From contig NZ_BTCK01000005.1 of NCBI RefSeq assembly GCF_033239625.1, forward strand, positions 168,186 to 232,185: DNA of 64,000 nucleotides, given 5' to 3'. This DNA comes from Paenibacillus_T sp033239625. GTDB lineage: Bacteria; Bacillota; Bacilli; Paenibacillales; Paenibacillaceae. Numbering within the stretch: position 1 is the first letter of the stretch; every line of letters starts with the position of its first letter. Positions 1 through 9,225 of the stretch are shown here, piece by piece. Under the pieces are notes generated by a model. The model was not told the DNA's origin. It worked only from the letters and a program-made list of their open reading frames with translations, and made no database searches. Both the position numbers and the translations under genes were made by a program.

Positions 1-1
1 G

Positions 2-487
2 CCGAACCATGCTAATAAGGTTGGCGGTGATATCATCTTTGTTGATGGTACGAATTTTGACAGCACGGCTAAGGTAACGATTAACGGAATTAATGCAACG
101 ACGGCATTTATTAGTGCTACTCGCTTGAGAGTCACAGTACCGGCCAGTGCGGTGGTAGGAACTGTTCCACTGGTCGTAACGTTAGGCAACGGACAGGCGG
201 TAACTACTTCATTTACGTATGATAGCGGACCGGTATTGCCAGCGCCTACGATTACGAGCATGTCGTTATCGAGCGGTGCTGTAGGCACAATTTTCTTTGT
301 AGATGGTACGAATTTTACAGGCAAGGCCACTGTTTATTTTGGCACTACTAAAGTAACAACTACTTATGTGAGCGCATCGCGACTTCGAATTGCTGTACCT
401 TCCGGAGTTGGAACGGGTCCGATAAGTGTGACAGTAGTCAATGACGACGGACAGGCAAGTAACGCAGTAACGTTTACAGTCACTTAG
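2..487 (+). CDS. IPT/TIG-domain surface protein, C-terminal part (5' end outside window)
   Basis: The reading frame is open from base 2 to a TAG at 485-487, so only the last 161 residues of a longer protein are visible. They form two tandem immunoglobulin-like IPT/TIG repeats of about 75-80 residues. Each has a VDGTNF turn followed by the strand pattern typical of the family (TRLRVTVP in the first, SRLRIAVP in the second). Such repeats build extracellular stalks in S-layer-associated or adhesin-like proteins. No catalytic domain, LPXTG signal or membrane anchor follows, so attachment must depend on the missing N-terminal part. Codon use is AT-richer than in the genes after 4.2 kb. A strong hairpin terminator follows 70 bases later. 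The family call is firm; the function is inferred. Confidence 0.8.
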   Translation, partial: PNHANKVGGDIIFVDGTNFDSTAKVTINGINATTAFISATRLRVTVPASAVVGTVPLVVTLGNGQAVTTSFTYDSGPVLPAPTITSMSLSSGAVGTIFFVDGTNFTGKATVYFGTTKVTTTYVSASRLRIAVPSGVGTGPISVTVVNDDGQASNAVTFTVT

Positions 488-554
488 TGAGTGTATTAAA
501 CGCCCACTCTGGGCTGTAACTACGGTTGTGGGCAGCAATGAGTTAGTTAATTAG

Positions 555-599
555 AAATGGCGGTTCAGGGGTCATCCCTAAACCGCCATTTCTATTTTT
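555..599 (+). terminator. Intrinsic terminator after the IPT/TIG gene
   Basis: A 16-base arm (aaatggcggttcaggg) pairs with ccctaaaccgccattt around a short loop with one mismatch, followed by a T-rich tract. The A-rich left flank could also serve the minus strand gene that converges on it. Confidence 0.85.
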
Positions 600-600
600 C

Positions 601-675
601 TACGCAATCGAAAGACACTGATGAAGCGTCAGCGGTCGCCTTTGCTGCCGCACGAGGTCAGCAATAGATCAGAAC
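601..675. repeat. Partial copy of a dispersed intergenic element
   Basis: The words gaagcgtcagcg, tcgcctttg, atcgaaaga and agatcagaac all recur in the arg-operon element at 12107-12245, in a different order. There is no coding potential. It lies between convergent genes. Confidence 0.45.
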
Positions 676-686
676 CTGGACTAACT

Positions 687-709
687 AGTAGGGGCGAGCA
701 ACCCCTACT
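687..709. repeat. Short AGGGGC/GCCCCT-type hairpin at the end of the glycosyltransferase gene
   Basis: The arms agtaggggc and acccctact flank a short loop, and the hairpin touches the TAG stop of the minus-strand glycosyltransferase. Similar hairpins occur at 31432-31450, 44316-44333 and 44365-44382. No T-run follows, so it is not a classical terminator. Confidence 0.5.
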
Positions 710-2603
710 ACCTACCTAAGCCTGGGAACCCACTCATATGAGGAAATAACCTTAAATATTCGTTGCATAACTCGTTAAAAGATTCAGAAGGTAATCCTTC
801 TTTTAATAGTCCTATCATTTGAACCGATGGTTGTTGTCTAAAAGCTTCAATGAAAAAAGGAGAGGCTCCTTCCGAATCTCCGTTATTTAGATGCCATTGT
901 CCTACGTTGAGCATTCCGTTAGATTCCAGGGCATTGTTTCGTAGTAGTACCTCGAATAATTCTAAAGCATCGGCTAAATTGCCACGTTCATAAAGCCAGT
1001 TTGCAATCGTATTTAGTGTACTGGCATTAGCCATACTCTCAATTAATATCAGATAATGTTCATTGAATCCAAATAAATACAGCTGTTGCAACACGGCCGA
1101 TAACTCGGTTTCGTAGTAGGTGACACTTTCAGGGTCCCAAGAGCGGCCATGAAGCACATCAAGCACAAGCTTAGTTAGTTCGAGATATCTTTCATCTTGA
1201 AGGATAGCCGTGCGCAAATCCCCGGTAACAATATTTACGAATGCGGCCAGCTTATCTGGCAAAGCGATGTTTTGATCGATCGATAGGGGTTCTTTCTTTA
1301 AAAGGGCGAGCGTAACTAAATCCTGATAATCAATTGGTTGTTTTGCGGAATAAATGTGCTGCGAATAGTGCCATGCTAGCTGTTCGTTGCCTATCGATAA
1401 ACTGATTTTGAAAAGCATTACGGCATTCATTGATTGTTGAATCGGATAAATCTGCTCTAAGTAGGCGATGACAGTGTCAATCGGTTGACGTGCTGTAACT
1501 TGTTCTATTAAGCGACTTAGTACTCTCAGGTTTTTATTTTGATGCTGTAAGAGCTGATGCCAGTGATGAAGGGCTGTATCGATGTCACCAAGTTTAAAAA
1601 AGATTTCACCCAATAGTTGATGTGGAACGATGAATCCGTAGGTGGGCTGGACAGCCCAGAAAGGCTCATTCTGATTTTGTTGGCGGTCAGCTACTTGAAT
1701 GCATGACTCTAAAACATTAACAGATCGTTTTTGAAACCCTAATGTTTCGAGCAGAATGCCCTCCAAACATAAATAATCGGTTTTGTTAGGCATAAGTTGC
1801 TGCATATTTTTAATGAGTCCAAAAGCATCGGAGTAATTTCCGAGTGAGATTTCCAGAGAAATATAACGGTCCATAAGGTGTGGAAACCAAGTGTCTGTCG
1901 GTTTAGTATGTTGAGAAGCTAGTCGATAAGCATTACGAGCCTCTAACGGTGAACCCTTGTAATATTCATTGCCTAAAATGAAATTGTAGTAAGGGTCCTG
2001 ACTATTAGAGGCAGTATGCATTTTGCTGAGAATCGCCATGTTCCTGGCCGATTTATTTTTTTTATGCAAAGTCTCGTCGGTATAACCCGTATGATGGATT
2101 ATGAACGATATGGATTGCAGGGCAACGGGGCCGTGGTCAGAAATAAGTTGCTCGTGAATTGGATTTTGATATCGGATGGTTCGATGATTATTAAACAATC
2201 GTGCCCCTGATGACTCCATGATGTTCGTTTCGTCATAGCCGTTACCTATTCTATTGTATATTCTCGTAATAAGTGCAATTGGCGTGTCAGTACGAGAAGC
2301 AATCAAGTACTGGCGCAACTCATAATGTCCGTCTGATTGAATGAACTCGTCCGCATCTAGAACTAAAATCCATTCGCCTGTTGCATAACGCAGGGATTCA
2401 TTACGGGCAGCCGCAAAATCATCATTCCAAATGAAATCATATACATGATTAGTGTATCGTAATGCAATTTCTTTTGTGTTGTCTGTAGAGCCGGTATCTA
2501 TAATGATGATTTCATCAACCAAGGAAGTAACACTATCGAGGCATCTTTCAAGCGTATCGGCCTCATTTTTTACAATCATACATAAGGATAGTAGAGTTAG
2601 CAT
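708..2603 (-). CDS. Family 2 glycosyltransferase with C-terminal TPR-like repeats
   Basis: This 631-residue protein has an N-terminal GT-A domain of the SunS/WcaA type. Visible motifs are the opening MIVKNEADTLERCL (residues 9-22), DTGSTD (36-41) for the nucleotide sugar, DFAAARNE (62-69) and the metal-binding LDADEF (82-87). From about residue 200 the chain is helical with repeated 34-residue-like units that resemble TPRs, as in enzymes that glycosylate proteins. The start is supported by an aaggag sequence eight bases upstream of the ATG. Donor and acceptor cannot be read from the sequence. Being next to a surface protein and upstream of hpf-secA, where Bacillales often carry flagellar genes, it may modify flagellin or a surface protein; that is inference. 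Composition is AT-rich compared with the genes after 4.2 kb. Confidence 0.85.
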   Translation of the reverse strand: MLTLLSLCMIVKNEADTLERCLDSVTSLVDEIIIIDTGSTDNTKEIALRYTNHVYDFIWNDDFAAARNESLRYATGEWILVLDADEFIQSDGHYELRQYLIASRTDTPIALITRIYNRIGNGYDETNIMESSGARLFNNHRTIRYQNPIHEQLISDHGPVALQSISFIIHHTGYTDETLHKKNKSARNMAILSKMHTASNSQDPYYNFILGNEYYKGSPLEARNAYRLASQHTKPTDTWFPHLMDRYISLEISLGNYSDAFGLIKNMQQLMPNKTDYLCLEGILLETLGFQKRSVNVLESCIQVADRQQNQNEPFWAVQPTYGFIVPHQLLGEIFFKLGDIDTALHHWHQLLQHQNKNLRVLSRLIEQVTARQPIDTVIAYLEQIYPIQQSMNAVMLFKISLSIGNEQLAWHYSQHIYSAKQPIDYQDLVTLALLKKEPLSIDQNIALPDKLAAFVNIVTGDLRTAILQDERYLELTKLVLDVLHGRSWDPESVTYYETELSAVLQQLYLFGFNEHYLILIESMANASTLNTIANWLYERGNLADALELFEVLLRNNALESNGMLNVGQWHLNNGDSEGASPFFIEAFRQQPSVQMIGLLKEGLPSESFNELCNEYLRLFPHMSGFPGLGR

Positions 2604-2850
2604 TATAAGTGCTCCTTAACATCATAGATGATAAGTATATTATACCAGTTAGAGGATTAATGATTATATAAGATTTTAATGCAATTAAAGATTGTGTCTT
2701 AAGTTCGAAGAAGGAATAGCCGAAGTAATGGTATAGATGCAATTGTGGAGAAGGTACGATGTTATCAATCTATTTATCCATTTAATGCTGTTCATTGACG
2801 GCACTGACGAACAACTCATAATGAACTAGACAAGAAGGTAGGGGTAAATA

Positions 2851-3864
2851 GTGAATCTGATACAAGAAGCAGAAATACTGCTAGCTACGGACGAACGTGC
2901 GGCACTCAAAAAATATATGCAGTCCATTGAATTCGAGCCGGATTTTGCTCCAATGGCTTGTTTTAGAATCGGAGAGATCAGTAATCGAATGGGAGAGGCG
3001 CTAAATTCATTTCAGTATCATGAGATGGCTTATAAGCTAAACCCCGGTTTTTCCGAAGTTATCGTTCAACCGGAGCATCCTTCGTATGTATACGTATATA
3101 AGGAGCCGGTTGAGCATAAAGTGACCAAATGTCCGCTCTGTGGTTCGGGAGGCGCGCCGTATGCCGCTTTCAACGTAACGACTTCTATTGATTTTCTTCA
3201 TGGTTTTCATCCTGTTCGTCTTTGGATGGCTTGTGATGATTGTCATCATCTATTCGCTCACAATTACCCTGTGCAACTGAACGACATCCTGTCGAATAGT
3301 GCGTTTGAGTTTAATTTGAAGCCGAAACCGCATTTATTCCCGCTGCTCAGCTCCATCGTAATGAATATAACCAATCTGGCGCCCGGCAGGAAACTCCTTG
3401 AGGTCGGGGTAGGCGCAGGAGAGTTCTCTGCTGTCGCTAAAGAGTTTCTATTTGATGTGACTGGGTTGGATATTCGGTCGGCGTACGCCAAGGCCGTATC
3501 GGAAATGCTTGATATTCCCGTATATACCAGCGACTTTGATGCTTTTGAGTCTGTTGACGGGTATGATGTAATCGTAATGGGCGATGTTATTGAACATATG
3601 GCAGACCCGCTACGAGCATTGCGGAAGGCGCATAGCCTACTTAACGATAATGGTGTGCTATGGATCTCAACACCGAATTTTGAAAGTGCCTTCTCAATGG
3701 TTTCCAAGGATAAGGATCCTATGTGGCGCATTGTTGAGCACTTGAATTACTTCTCTTATCGTTCACTGGGGCTATGGCTGAACAGAATTGGATTCGAAGT
3801 CGTAAATTACAGTGTTTCTTCTCATTACAATGGCTCAATGGAAGTTACTGCGATTAAGCGATAA
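2851..3864 (+). CDS. Class I SAM-dependent methyltransferase with zinc ribbon and TPR-like N-terminus
   Basis: The protein has 337 residues. Residues 1-70 are a short TPR-like helical segment. CPLC (94-97) and CDDC (128-131) form a probable zinc ribbon. A Rossmann methyltransferase domain follows, with motif I LLEVGVGAGEF (182-192), the acidic GLDIR (205-209) and the motif IV-like VIVMGDVIEHM. This Methyltransf_23-type layout is common in O- or C-methyltransferases of sugar and surface-modification clusters. The start is a GTG preceded by aaggtagggg. It is transcribed away from the glycosyltransferase across a 247-base AT-rich gap. The substrate is unknown; sugar or protein-glycan modification together with the neighbouring glycosyltransferase is an inference. 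Confidence 0.8.
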   Translation: MNLIQEAEILLATDERAALKKYMQSIEFEPDFAPMACFRIGEISNRMGEALNSFQYHEMAYKLNPGFSEVIVQPEHPSYVYVYKEPVEHKVTKCPLCGSGGAPYAAFNVTTSIDFLHGFHPVRLWMACDDCHHLFAHNYPVQLNDILSNSAFEFNLKPKPHLFPLLSSIVMNITNLAPGRKLLEVGVGAGEFSAVAKEFLFDVTGLDIRSAYAKAVSEMLDIPVYTSDFDAFESVDGYDVIVMGDVIEHMADPLRALRKAHSLLNDNGVLWISTPNFESAFSMVSKDKDPMWRIVEHLNYFSYRSLGLWLNRIGFEVVNYSVSSHYNGSMEVTAIKR

Positions 3865-3905
3865 TACAAGAAAAACAAACAATGTATCCGTTTTCAAAAA
3901 AATGT

Positions 3906-3934
3906 TTGACAATTATATGAAGTCGGGTTATATT
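3906..3934 (+). promoter_or_regulatory. SigA promoter of the cold-shock gene
   Basis: TTGACA (3906-3911), a 17-base spacer and TATATT (3929-3934) make a near-consensus vegetative promoter. The predicted leader of about 55 bases contains a small GGCCT/AGGCC hairpin around 3943-3960, which may be part of cold-shock mRNA control. Confidence 0.8.
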
Positions 3935-3995
3935 CGTGTTGTGGGCCTAACATCAAGGCCGGACACAGCATTTGAAGATGAAGGGAATGTTATGC

Positions 3996-4193
3996 ATGCA
4001 AGGTAAAGTAAAATGGTTTAACGCAGAAAAAGGCTATGGATTCATCGAGACGGAACAAGGTGGCGACGTATTCGTACACTTCTCCGCTATCCAAGCTGAC
4101 GGCTTCAAAACGCTGGAAGAAGGCCAAGCTGTAGAATTCGACATCGTCGAAGGCGCACGCGGTCCACAAGCTGCAAACGTAGTTAAACTGTAA
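3996..4193 (+). CDS. Cold-shock protein, CspA/CspB family
   Basis: This single OB-fold RNA/ssDNA-binding protein has 65 residues, the normal size for bacterial Csp. Both nucleic-acid-binding motifs are intact: KGYGFIE (RNP1) and VFVHFSAI (RNP2), after the start GKVKWFNAEKG. It acts as an RNA chaperone that melts mRNA structure. Of several in-frame starts I chose the ATG at 3996, because aaggga lies nine bases upstream and the protein then begins at the usual MQGKVKW position; a TTG at 3972 would add eight atypical residues. It is a single-gene unit with its own promoter and terminator. Confidence 0.95.
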   Translation: MQGKVKWFNAEKGYGFIETEQGGDVFVHFSAIQADGFKTLEEGQAVEFDIVEGARGPQAANVVKL

Positions 4194-4251
4194 TTATCGG
4201 CTTACTTATAAGCCAACTTCATAGATGGTGTCCACACCAGACATGAGCGAC

Positions 4252-4282
4252 AAAACCCCGGGATCTCCCGGGGTTTTTATTT
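4252..4282 (+). terminator. Terminator of the cold-shock gene
   Basis: Perfect inverted repeat aaaccccggga/tcccggggttt followed by T residues. Confidence 0.9.
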
Positions 4283-4455
4283 TACCCTAACATACCGTCC
4301 TTGAAAATACTCGATTCGATATATTCCATCAATTAACTAATAAGAGGAATGTAGAATTTAAGCGACTAGACTCGGAATAGAGCAGCTTTTTCGTAATCAT
4401 TTTTCAGAAAATTCACAAATAACAGAAAATACTTATGTTCGTAGCTCTCATCATA

Positions 4456-4464
4456 TGTTATAAT
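4456..4464 (+). promoter_or_regulatory. Extended -10 promoter of hpf
   Basis: TG-T-TATAAT (TATAAT at 4459-4464) lies 26 bases before the start codon. No good -35 is present, which fits an extended -10 promoter. Control by stress sigma factors, known in B. subtilis, is not obvious here. Confidence 0.55.
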
Positions 4465-4490
4465 AAGATCAAGTAAAGGAGGAGTGCCCC

Positions 4491-5036
4491 ATGAAATACA
4501 ACATTCGAGGTCAAAACCTACCAGTGACGGAAGCGCTGCGCGAGTACGTCGAGAAGAAGATCAGCCGCCTGGAAAAGTATTTTGAAGCACCAATCACCTC
4601 CGAAACAAATGTTACCCTTTCGGTAACCAAAGGATATCACGCAGTCGAAGTTACGATACCGCTTACAGGTGTCATGCTGCGGGCAGAAGTGAAGAGCGAG
4701 GACATGTATGCTTCGATTGACGAAGTGGTGGACAAACTGGAACGTCAAATTCGGAAGCATAAGACGAAGGTTAATCGCAAGATCCGTAGCGAGAGCGGTC
4801 TCCGTACGTTCTTCAAGGACTCGGGATCTGCCGCACGCGTATTGGAAGAAGAGGAAGACTTCGAGGTTGTCCGTACGAAGCAAGTTACACTGAAGCCGAT
4901 GGATGTGGAGGAAGCGATTCTTCAGATGAACATGGTTGGACACAATTTCTTCGTCTTCGCGAATGCGGATACCAAAGAAGTGAATGTCGTTTACAGACGC
5001 CATGACGGCAGATACGGGCTTATTGAACAGAGCTAG
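4491..5036 (+). CDS. hpf: Ribosome hibernation promoting factor, long form
   Basis: A 181-residue long-form HPF. Residues 1-100 are the S30AE/YfiA-like domain that binds the decoding region of idle 30S subunits (MKYNIRGQNLPVTEALREYV start, basic helix with RQIRKHKTK). Residues about 125-180 are the C-terminal dimerisation domain (RHDGRYGLIE end) that pairs two ribosomes into 100S particles in stationary phase. An ideal aaaggagg lies eight bases before the ATG. Position directly before secA and prfB matches the Bacillus locus (hpf, formerly yvyD). It stands alone between its own promoter and terminator. Confidence 0.95.
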   Translation: MKYNIRGQNLPVTEALREYVEKKISRLEKYFEAPITSETNVTLSVTKGYHAVEVTIPLTGVMLRAEVKSEDMYASIDEVVDKLERQIRKHKTKVNRKIRSESGLRTFFKDSGSAARVLEEEEDFEVVRTKQVTLKPMDVEEAILQMNMVGHNFFVFANADTKEVNVVYRRHDGRYGLIEQS

Positions 5037-5082
5037 TATATTAATGAAACGAAAATATATGCAACTCCTATTCGGGTAAACA

Positions 5083-5118
5083 AAAGCCCCTTTTCCTTAC
5101 AGGAAGAGGGGTTTTCAA
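5083..5118 (+). terminator. Terminator of hpf
   Basis: Stem aaagccccttttcct/aggaagaggggttt with one mismatch and a run of T. Confidence 0.85.
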
Positions 5119-5171
5119 CTATAATGAAACAATTGAGACCTAAGGCAATATTGGAAACGCTATTCGGCTCA

Positions 5172-5200
5172 TTGCGACAAGGTTCACAAACTGTTACAAT
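5172..5200 (+). promoter_or_regulatory. SigA promoter of secA
   Basis: TTGCGA (5172-5177), a 17-base spacer and TACAAT (5195-5200) with an extended TG upstream. It lies about 110 bases before the secA start. Confidence 0.65.
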
Positions 5201-5308
5201 TTATGCATTAAGAGATAGCGTAATGGTCGTCATCTGTTTACTCGGCGGCCGCTGGGACAGAAGATAGACATAAGTTTGACGTTTATAGAAAAGGAAGGGC
5301 GGTTGCTG

Positions 5309-7822
5309 ATGCTCGGATTGGTGAAGAAAATATTCGGCGATGCGAATGAGCGCGAAATTAAACGGTTGATGCGCACCGTCGAGGAGATTAACGGAATAGA
5401 GTCGCAGTTCACAGGGCTGTCTGACGAACAACTGCGCGGCAAGACGGTGGAGTTCAGAGCGCGCCTGGAGAAGGGCGAGGATCTGAACGACCTGCTGCCT
5501 GAAGCATTCGCGACCGTTCGAGAAGCAGCCAAGCGTACGCTCGGCATGCGTCACTTTAACGTGCAGCTGGTCGGCGGTATGGTGCTGCACGAAGGTAAAA
5601 TCGCGGAGATGAAAACGGGTGAAGGTAAAACGCTCGTCGGTACGCTTCCTGTCTACTTGAACGCACTGCTCGGCAAGGGTGTGCACGTGGTTACGGTCAA
5701 TGACTACTTGGCACAGCGCGATAGCGCACTCATGGGTCAAGTCTATGAGTTTCTCGGCTTGACGGTAGGCTGTAACCTTCACGGCCTGACGCATGCACAG
5801 AAGCAAGAAGCGTATGCTTGCGATATTACGTATGGTACGAACAACGAATTCGGCTTCGACTACTTGCGCGATAATATGGTTCTTTATAAAGAACAAATGG
5901 TTCAACGTCCTCTCTACTTTGCAATCATTGACGAAGTGGACTCCATCCTCGTCGATGAAGCAAGAACGCCGCTTATCATCTCTGGTCAGGCAGCGAAGTC
6001 GACGGAAATGTATTTTGCAGCCGATCGTTTCGTGTCGCGCCTGAAGCAAGAAGAGGACTTCACGATCGATATCAAGCTTCGTAACGTTACGCTGACGGAA
6101 GCGGGCGTCGAGAAGGCAGAGAAAGCATTCGCGATCGAGAATCTGTTCGACCATGCGAACGTACTGCTCAACCACCACATCCAACAAGCGCTCAAAGCGC
6201 ATAATATTATGAGACGTGACGTTGATTACGTCGTTCAAGACGAAGAAGTTGTCATCGTCGACGAATTCACCGGTCGTCTGATGGCTGGCCGTCGTTATAG
6301 CGATGGTCTGCACCAAGCGATCGAAGCGAAGGAACAGATCAAGGTACAGAACGAGAGCATGACGCTCGCGACGATCACGTTCCAGAACTACTTCCGTATG
6401 TACCGCAAGCTAGCCGGCATGACCGGTACGGCGAAAACTGAGGAAGAAGAGTTTAAGAAAATTTACGGCCTTGAGGTCGTACAAATCCCAACCAACCGAA
6501 CGAACATCCGTAAGGATACGCCAGACGTCGTATATAAATCGGAGAATGGCAAGTTCAAAGCGGTTGTCGAAGAAATCGTCAAACGCCATGCGAACAATCA
6601 GCCAGTCCTCGTCGGTACCGTATCGATCGAGAACTCCGAGCGCGTATCCGAGATGCTGAAGAAACGCGGCGTTCAGCATAAGGTGCTCAACGCGAAGTAC
6701 CATGCGGAAGAGGCGGAGATTATCTCGCACGCTGGCCAATGGGGAGCGGTTACGATCGCAACGAACATGGCTGGCCGCGGTACGGATATTTTGCTCGGCG
6801 AGGGCGTAAGCGAACTCGGCGGTCTCCACATTATCGGTACGGAGCGCCATGAGAGCCGTCGGATCGATAACCAGCTTCGCGGTCGTGCAGGCCGCCAAGG
6901 CGACCCGGGCTCCTCGCAGTTCTATCTGTCGCTCGAAGATGAGCTGATGCGCCGTTTCGGTGCTGAGAACATTATGGGCATGATGGAGCGCCTCGGCTTT
7001 GACGAGGATCAGCCAATCGAGAGCCGCATGATCTCGCGTGCGGTTGAATCGGCTCAGAAACGCGTCGAGGGCAACAACTTCGATATGCGTAAAGTGGTCT
7101 TGCAATACGACGACGTGATGAACCAACAGCGCGAAATCATTTACAAGCAGCGCCGTGAAGTGCTGGAGTCGGAGAATATCCGTCTGATCATCATTGATAT
7201 GATCAAGCCGGTTATCGAACGAATCGTATCTGCGCACTGCGAAGGCGACATTCCAGAGGAATGGGATCTGCAGGCAATCGTCGACTATGCTCATGGCAAC
7301 TTGCTGCAAGAGGGTACACTGACGAAGGATATGCTGTGGGGCAAGGAGCAGGAAGAAATTATCGAGCTGCTCTATGGCAAAGTCGAGAAGCTGTATGACG
7401 AGCGCGAAGAGCAAATCGGCACCGAGACGATGCGCGAGTTCGAGAAGGTTGTCGCGCTTCGTGCAGTAGACTCGAAGTGGATGGACCATATCGACGCGAT
7501 GGATCAACTTCGCCAAGGTATCCACCTTCGTGCATACGGCGGTACCGATCCGCTGCGCGAGTATCAATTCGAAGGCTTCGAGATGTTCCAAGAGATGATC
7601 GAGAACATTCAAGAAGAGATTACCAAATATATCATGAAGGCTCATGTCGAGAACAACCTTGAGCGTCAAGAGGTTGCGAAGGGTCAGACGGAATCGGGCG
7701 GCAGCGGCGAACCAGCGGCGAAGCGTCCGGCCAAAGCGACTGACGCCGATCGCATCGGTCGGAACGATCCATGTCCATGCGGCAGCGGCAAGAAATATAA
7801 GCTGTGCCACGGCAAAGCTTAA
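5309..7822 (+). CDS. secA: Preprotein translocase ATPase SecA
   Basis: An 837-residue motor that drives unfolded preproteins through SecYEG at the cytoplasmic membrane. Visible features are the Walker A MKTGEGKT (101-108), the DEAD-like DEVDSILVDEAR (from 208) leading into the preprotein-crosslinking region, motif VI around QLRGRAGRQGDPG, and a C-terminal zinc-binding SEC-C motif with Cys822, Cys824, Cys833 and His834, used for SecB or lipid contact. Length matches the B. subtilis protein (about 840). I chose the ATG at 5309 because aaggaaggg lies nine bases upstream and SecA usually begins MLGLVKKIFG; an upstream in-frame TTG has no such site. It is followed by prfB, as in many Bacillales. 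Confidence 0.97.
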   Translation: MLGLVKKIFGDANEREIKRLMRTVEEINGIESQFTGLSDEQLRGKTVEFRARLEKGEDLNDLLPEAFATVREAAKRTLGMRHFNVQLVGGMVLHEGKIAEMKTGEGKTLVGTLPVYLNALLGKGVHVVTVNDYLAQRDSALMGQVYEFLGLTVGCNLHGLTHAQKQEAYACDITYGTNNEFGFDYLRDNMVLYKEQMVQRPLYFAIIDEVDSILVDEARTPLIISGQAAKSTEMYFAADRFVSRLKQEEDFTIDIKLRNVTLTEAGVEKAEKAFAIENLFDHANVLLNHHIQQALKAHNIMRRDVDYVVQDEEVVIVDEFTGRLMAGRRYSDGLHQAIEAKEQIKVQNESMTLATITFQNYFRMYRKLAGMTGTAKTEEEEFKKIYGLEVVQIPTNRTNIRKDTPDVVYKSENGKFKAVVEEIVKRHANNQPVLVGTVSIENSERVSEMLKKRGVQHKVLNAKYHAEEAEIISHAGQWGAVTIATNMAGRGTDILLGEGVSELGGLHIIGTERHESRRIDNQLRGRAGRQGDPGSSQFYLSLEDELMRRFGAENIMGMMERLGFDEDQPIESRMISRAVESAQKRVEGNNFDMRKVVLQYDDVMNQQREIIYKQRREVLESENIRLIIIDMIKPVIERIVSAHCEGDIPEEWDLQAIVDYAHGNLLQEGTLTKDMLWGKEQEEIIELLYGKVEKLYDEREEQIGTETMREFEKVVALRAVDSKWMDHIDAMDQLRQGIHLRAYGGTDPLREYQFEGFEMFQEMIENIQEEITKYIMKAHVENNLERQEVAKGQTESGGSGEPAAKRPAKATDADRIGRNDPCPCGSGKKYKLCHGKA

Positions 7823-7934
7823 GAGCAGCAAAAGTTAACGATCATAACGTTTAATGCTCAATAAAGTTAATGAGCTCAATGCTTAATGCCGACAAAGCTT
7901 TAAGCGATGAATCATTAACATGATAGCTGTAAGG

Positions 7935-7982
7935 AACAGATGGCGGACGCGCATAGCTTCAATCGCGCGCTCCGCCTCTGTT
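7935..7982. other. Imperfect GC-rich inverted repeat between secA and prfB
   Basis: The arms aacagatggcggacgcgc and gcgcgctccgcctctgtt pair almost throughout. There is no T-run, so it may be a weak terminator, an mRNA-stability hairpin or part of the prfB leader. Confidence 0.45.
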
Positions 7983-8061
7983 CACATCCGTACGCTGCAG
8001 GGCATAGCGTGTAGCATGCATGCACGGCATGGAAACATACGATTTTGAGGTGAAGCGAACC

Positions 8062-9181
8062 ATGATAGACATTAAGGTCAAGCAGGACCTGCGTGAGATG
8101 GCGAAGCGACTCCAAGAGCTCAGGGGGTCTCTTTGACTTCGATCTGAAGCAGGAGATGATCGCCAACTTCGAGGAGAAGATGACGGCGCCGGATTTTTGG
8201 GACGATAATGATAAAGCGCAATCCATTATCGCAGAATTGAATGCTGTGAAATCGACCGTCGAACGGTTCGAGAAGCTCTCTGCCGACCATGAGGACCTAG
8301 CGACGATGCTGGAAATGGTGGAAGAGGAAGCAGACGAATCGCTTGAAGCGGAGCTTACACAAGGCGTGCAATCGCTTGTAGAGCGTATTAGTGAATTCGA
8401 GCTTACGCTGCTGCTCAACCAGCCGTATGATAAGTTGAACGCAATTTTGGAGCTTCATCCAGGTGCAGGCGGCACCGAGTCGCAGGATTGGGCGCAAATG
8501 TTGTACCGTATGTATACGCGTTGGGCAGAGAAGAGCGGCTTCAAGCTTGAGCTGCTTGATTACTTGGATGGCGATGAAGCAGGAATCAAGAGCGTTACGA
8601 TTTCGATCAAGGGCTACAATGCATATGGCTACTTGAAAGCTGAGAAAGGCGTTCACCGGCTCGTACGTATTTCGCCGTTCGATGCTTCGGGACGCCGCCA
8701 CACGTCATTCGTTTCGTGTGACGTTATGCCGGAGATCGACGATGATATCGAAATCGAGATTCGTACCGAGGACCTGAAGGTCGATACGTATCGTGCAAGC
8801 GGAGCGGGCGGACAGCATATCAATAAGACGGAATCGGCCATTCGAATTACTCACATTCCGACGGGTATCGTTGTATCCTGCCAGACGCAGCGGTCACAGA
8901 TCCAGAACCGCGAGCAGGCGATGAAGATGCTGCGCTCCAAGCTGTATGAGCAGAAGATTGAAGAACAGCAGAAGCAACTAGCTGAAATCCGGGGCGAGCA
9001 GTCTGACATTGCATGGGGCAGCCAGATTCGTTCTTATGTCTTCCACCCATACAGCATGGTCAAAGACCATCGTACAGGTGTAGAGACTGGTAATGTCGGA
9101 GCGGTGATGGATGGCGATATTAATGCATTCATCGATGGATACCTGCGCAGTCAAATTCGGCAAGAGACTTCAGGGGAGTAA
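8062..9181 (+). CDS. prfB: Peptide chain release factor 2, programmed +1 frameshift
   Basis: RF2 recognises UGA and UAA stop codons and triggers peptide release. The start ATG at 8062 (gaggtga upstream) opens a short frame that ends at an in-frame TGA at 8134-8136, after 24 codons. Just before it is the classic slippery site: an internal Shine-Dalgarno-like aggggg, then tct ctt tga c. Skipping T8134 joins 8062-8133 to 8135-9181 and gives a 372-residue protein, close to the family length. The stop-recognition tripeptide SPF (204-206) and the catalytic GGQ (249-251) are intact. The frameshift is autoregulatory: low RF2 slows termination at TGA and favours slipping. An annotation starting at 8093 would lose the true N-terminus. 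Confidence 0.97.
8121..8137 (+). promoter_or_regulatory. prfB programmed frameshift site
   Basis: Internal SD-like aggggg, a three-base spacer, slippery CTT and stop TGA followed by C, the poor-termination context used by most bacterial prfB genes. Confidence 0.95.
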
Positions 9182-9225
9182 GGAATAAGCTGTTCGTGAA
9201 ATTGCTATCGGTCAGACAATTTATC

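Noticed and set aside
5201..7831. Long minus-strand frames (371 and 473 codons) opposite secA
   Set aside because: SecA is complete and certain on the plus strand, and the minus frames have no family features.
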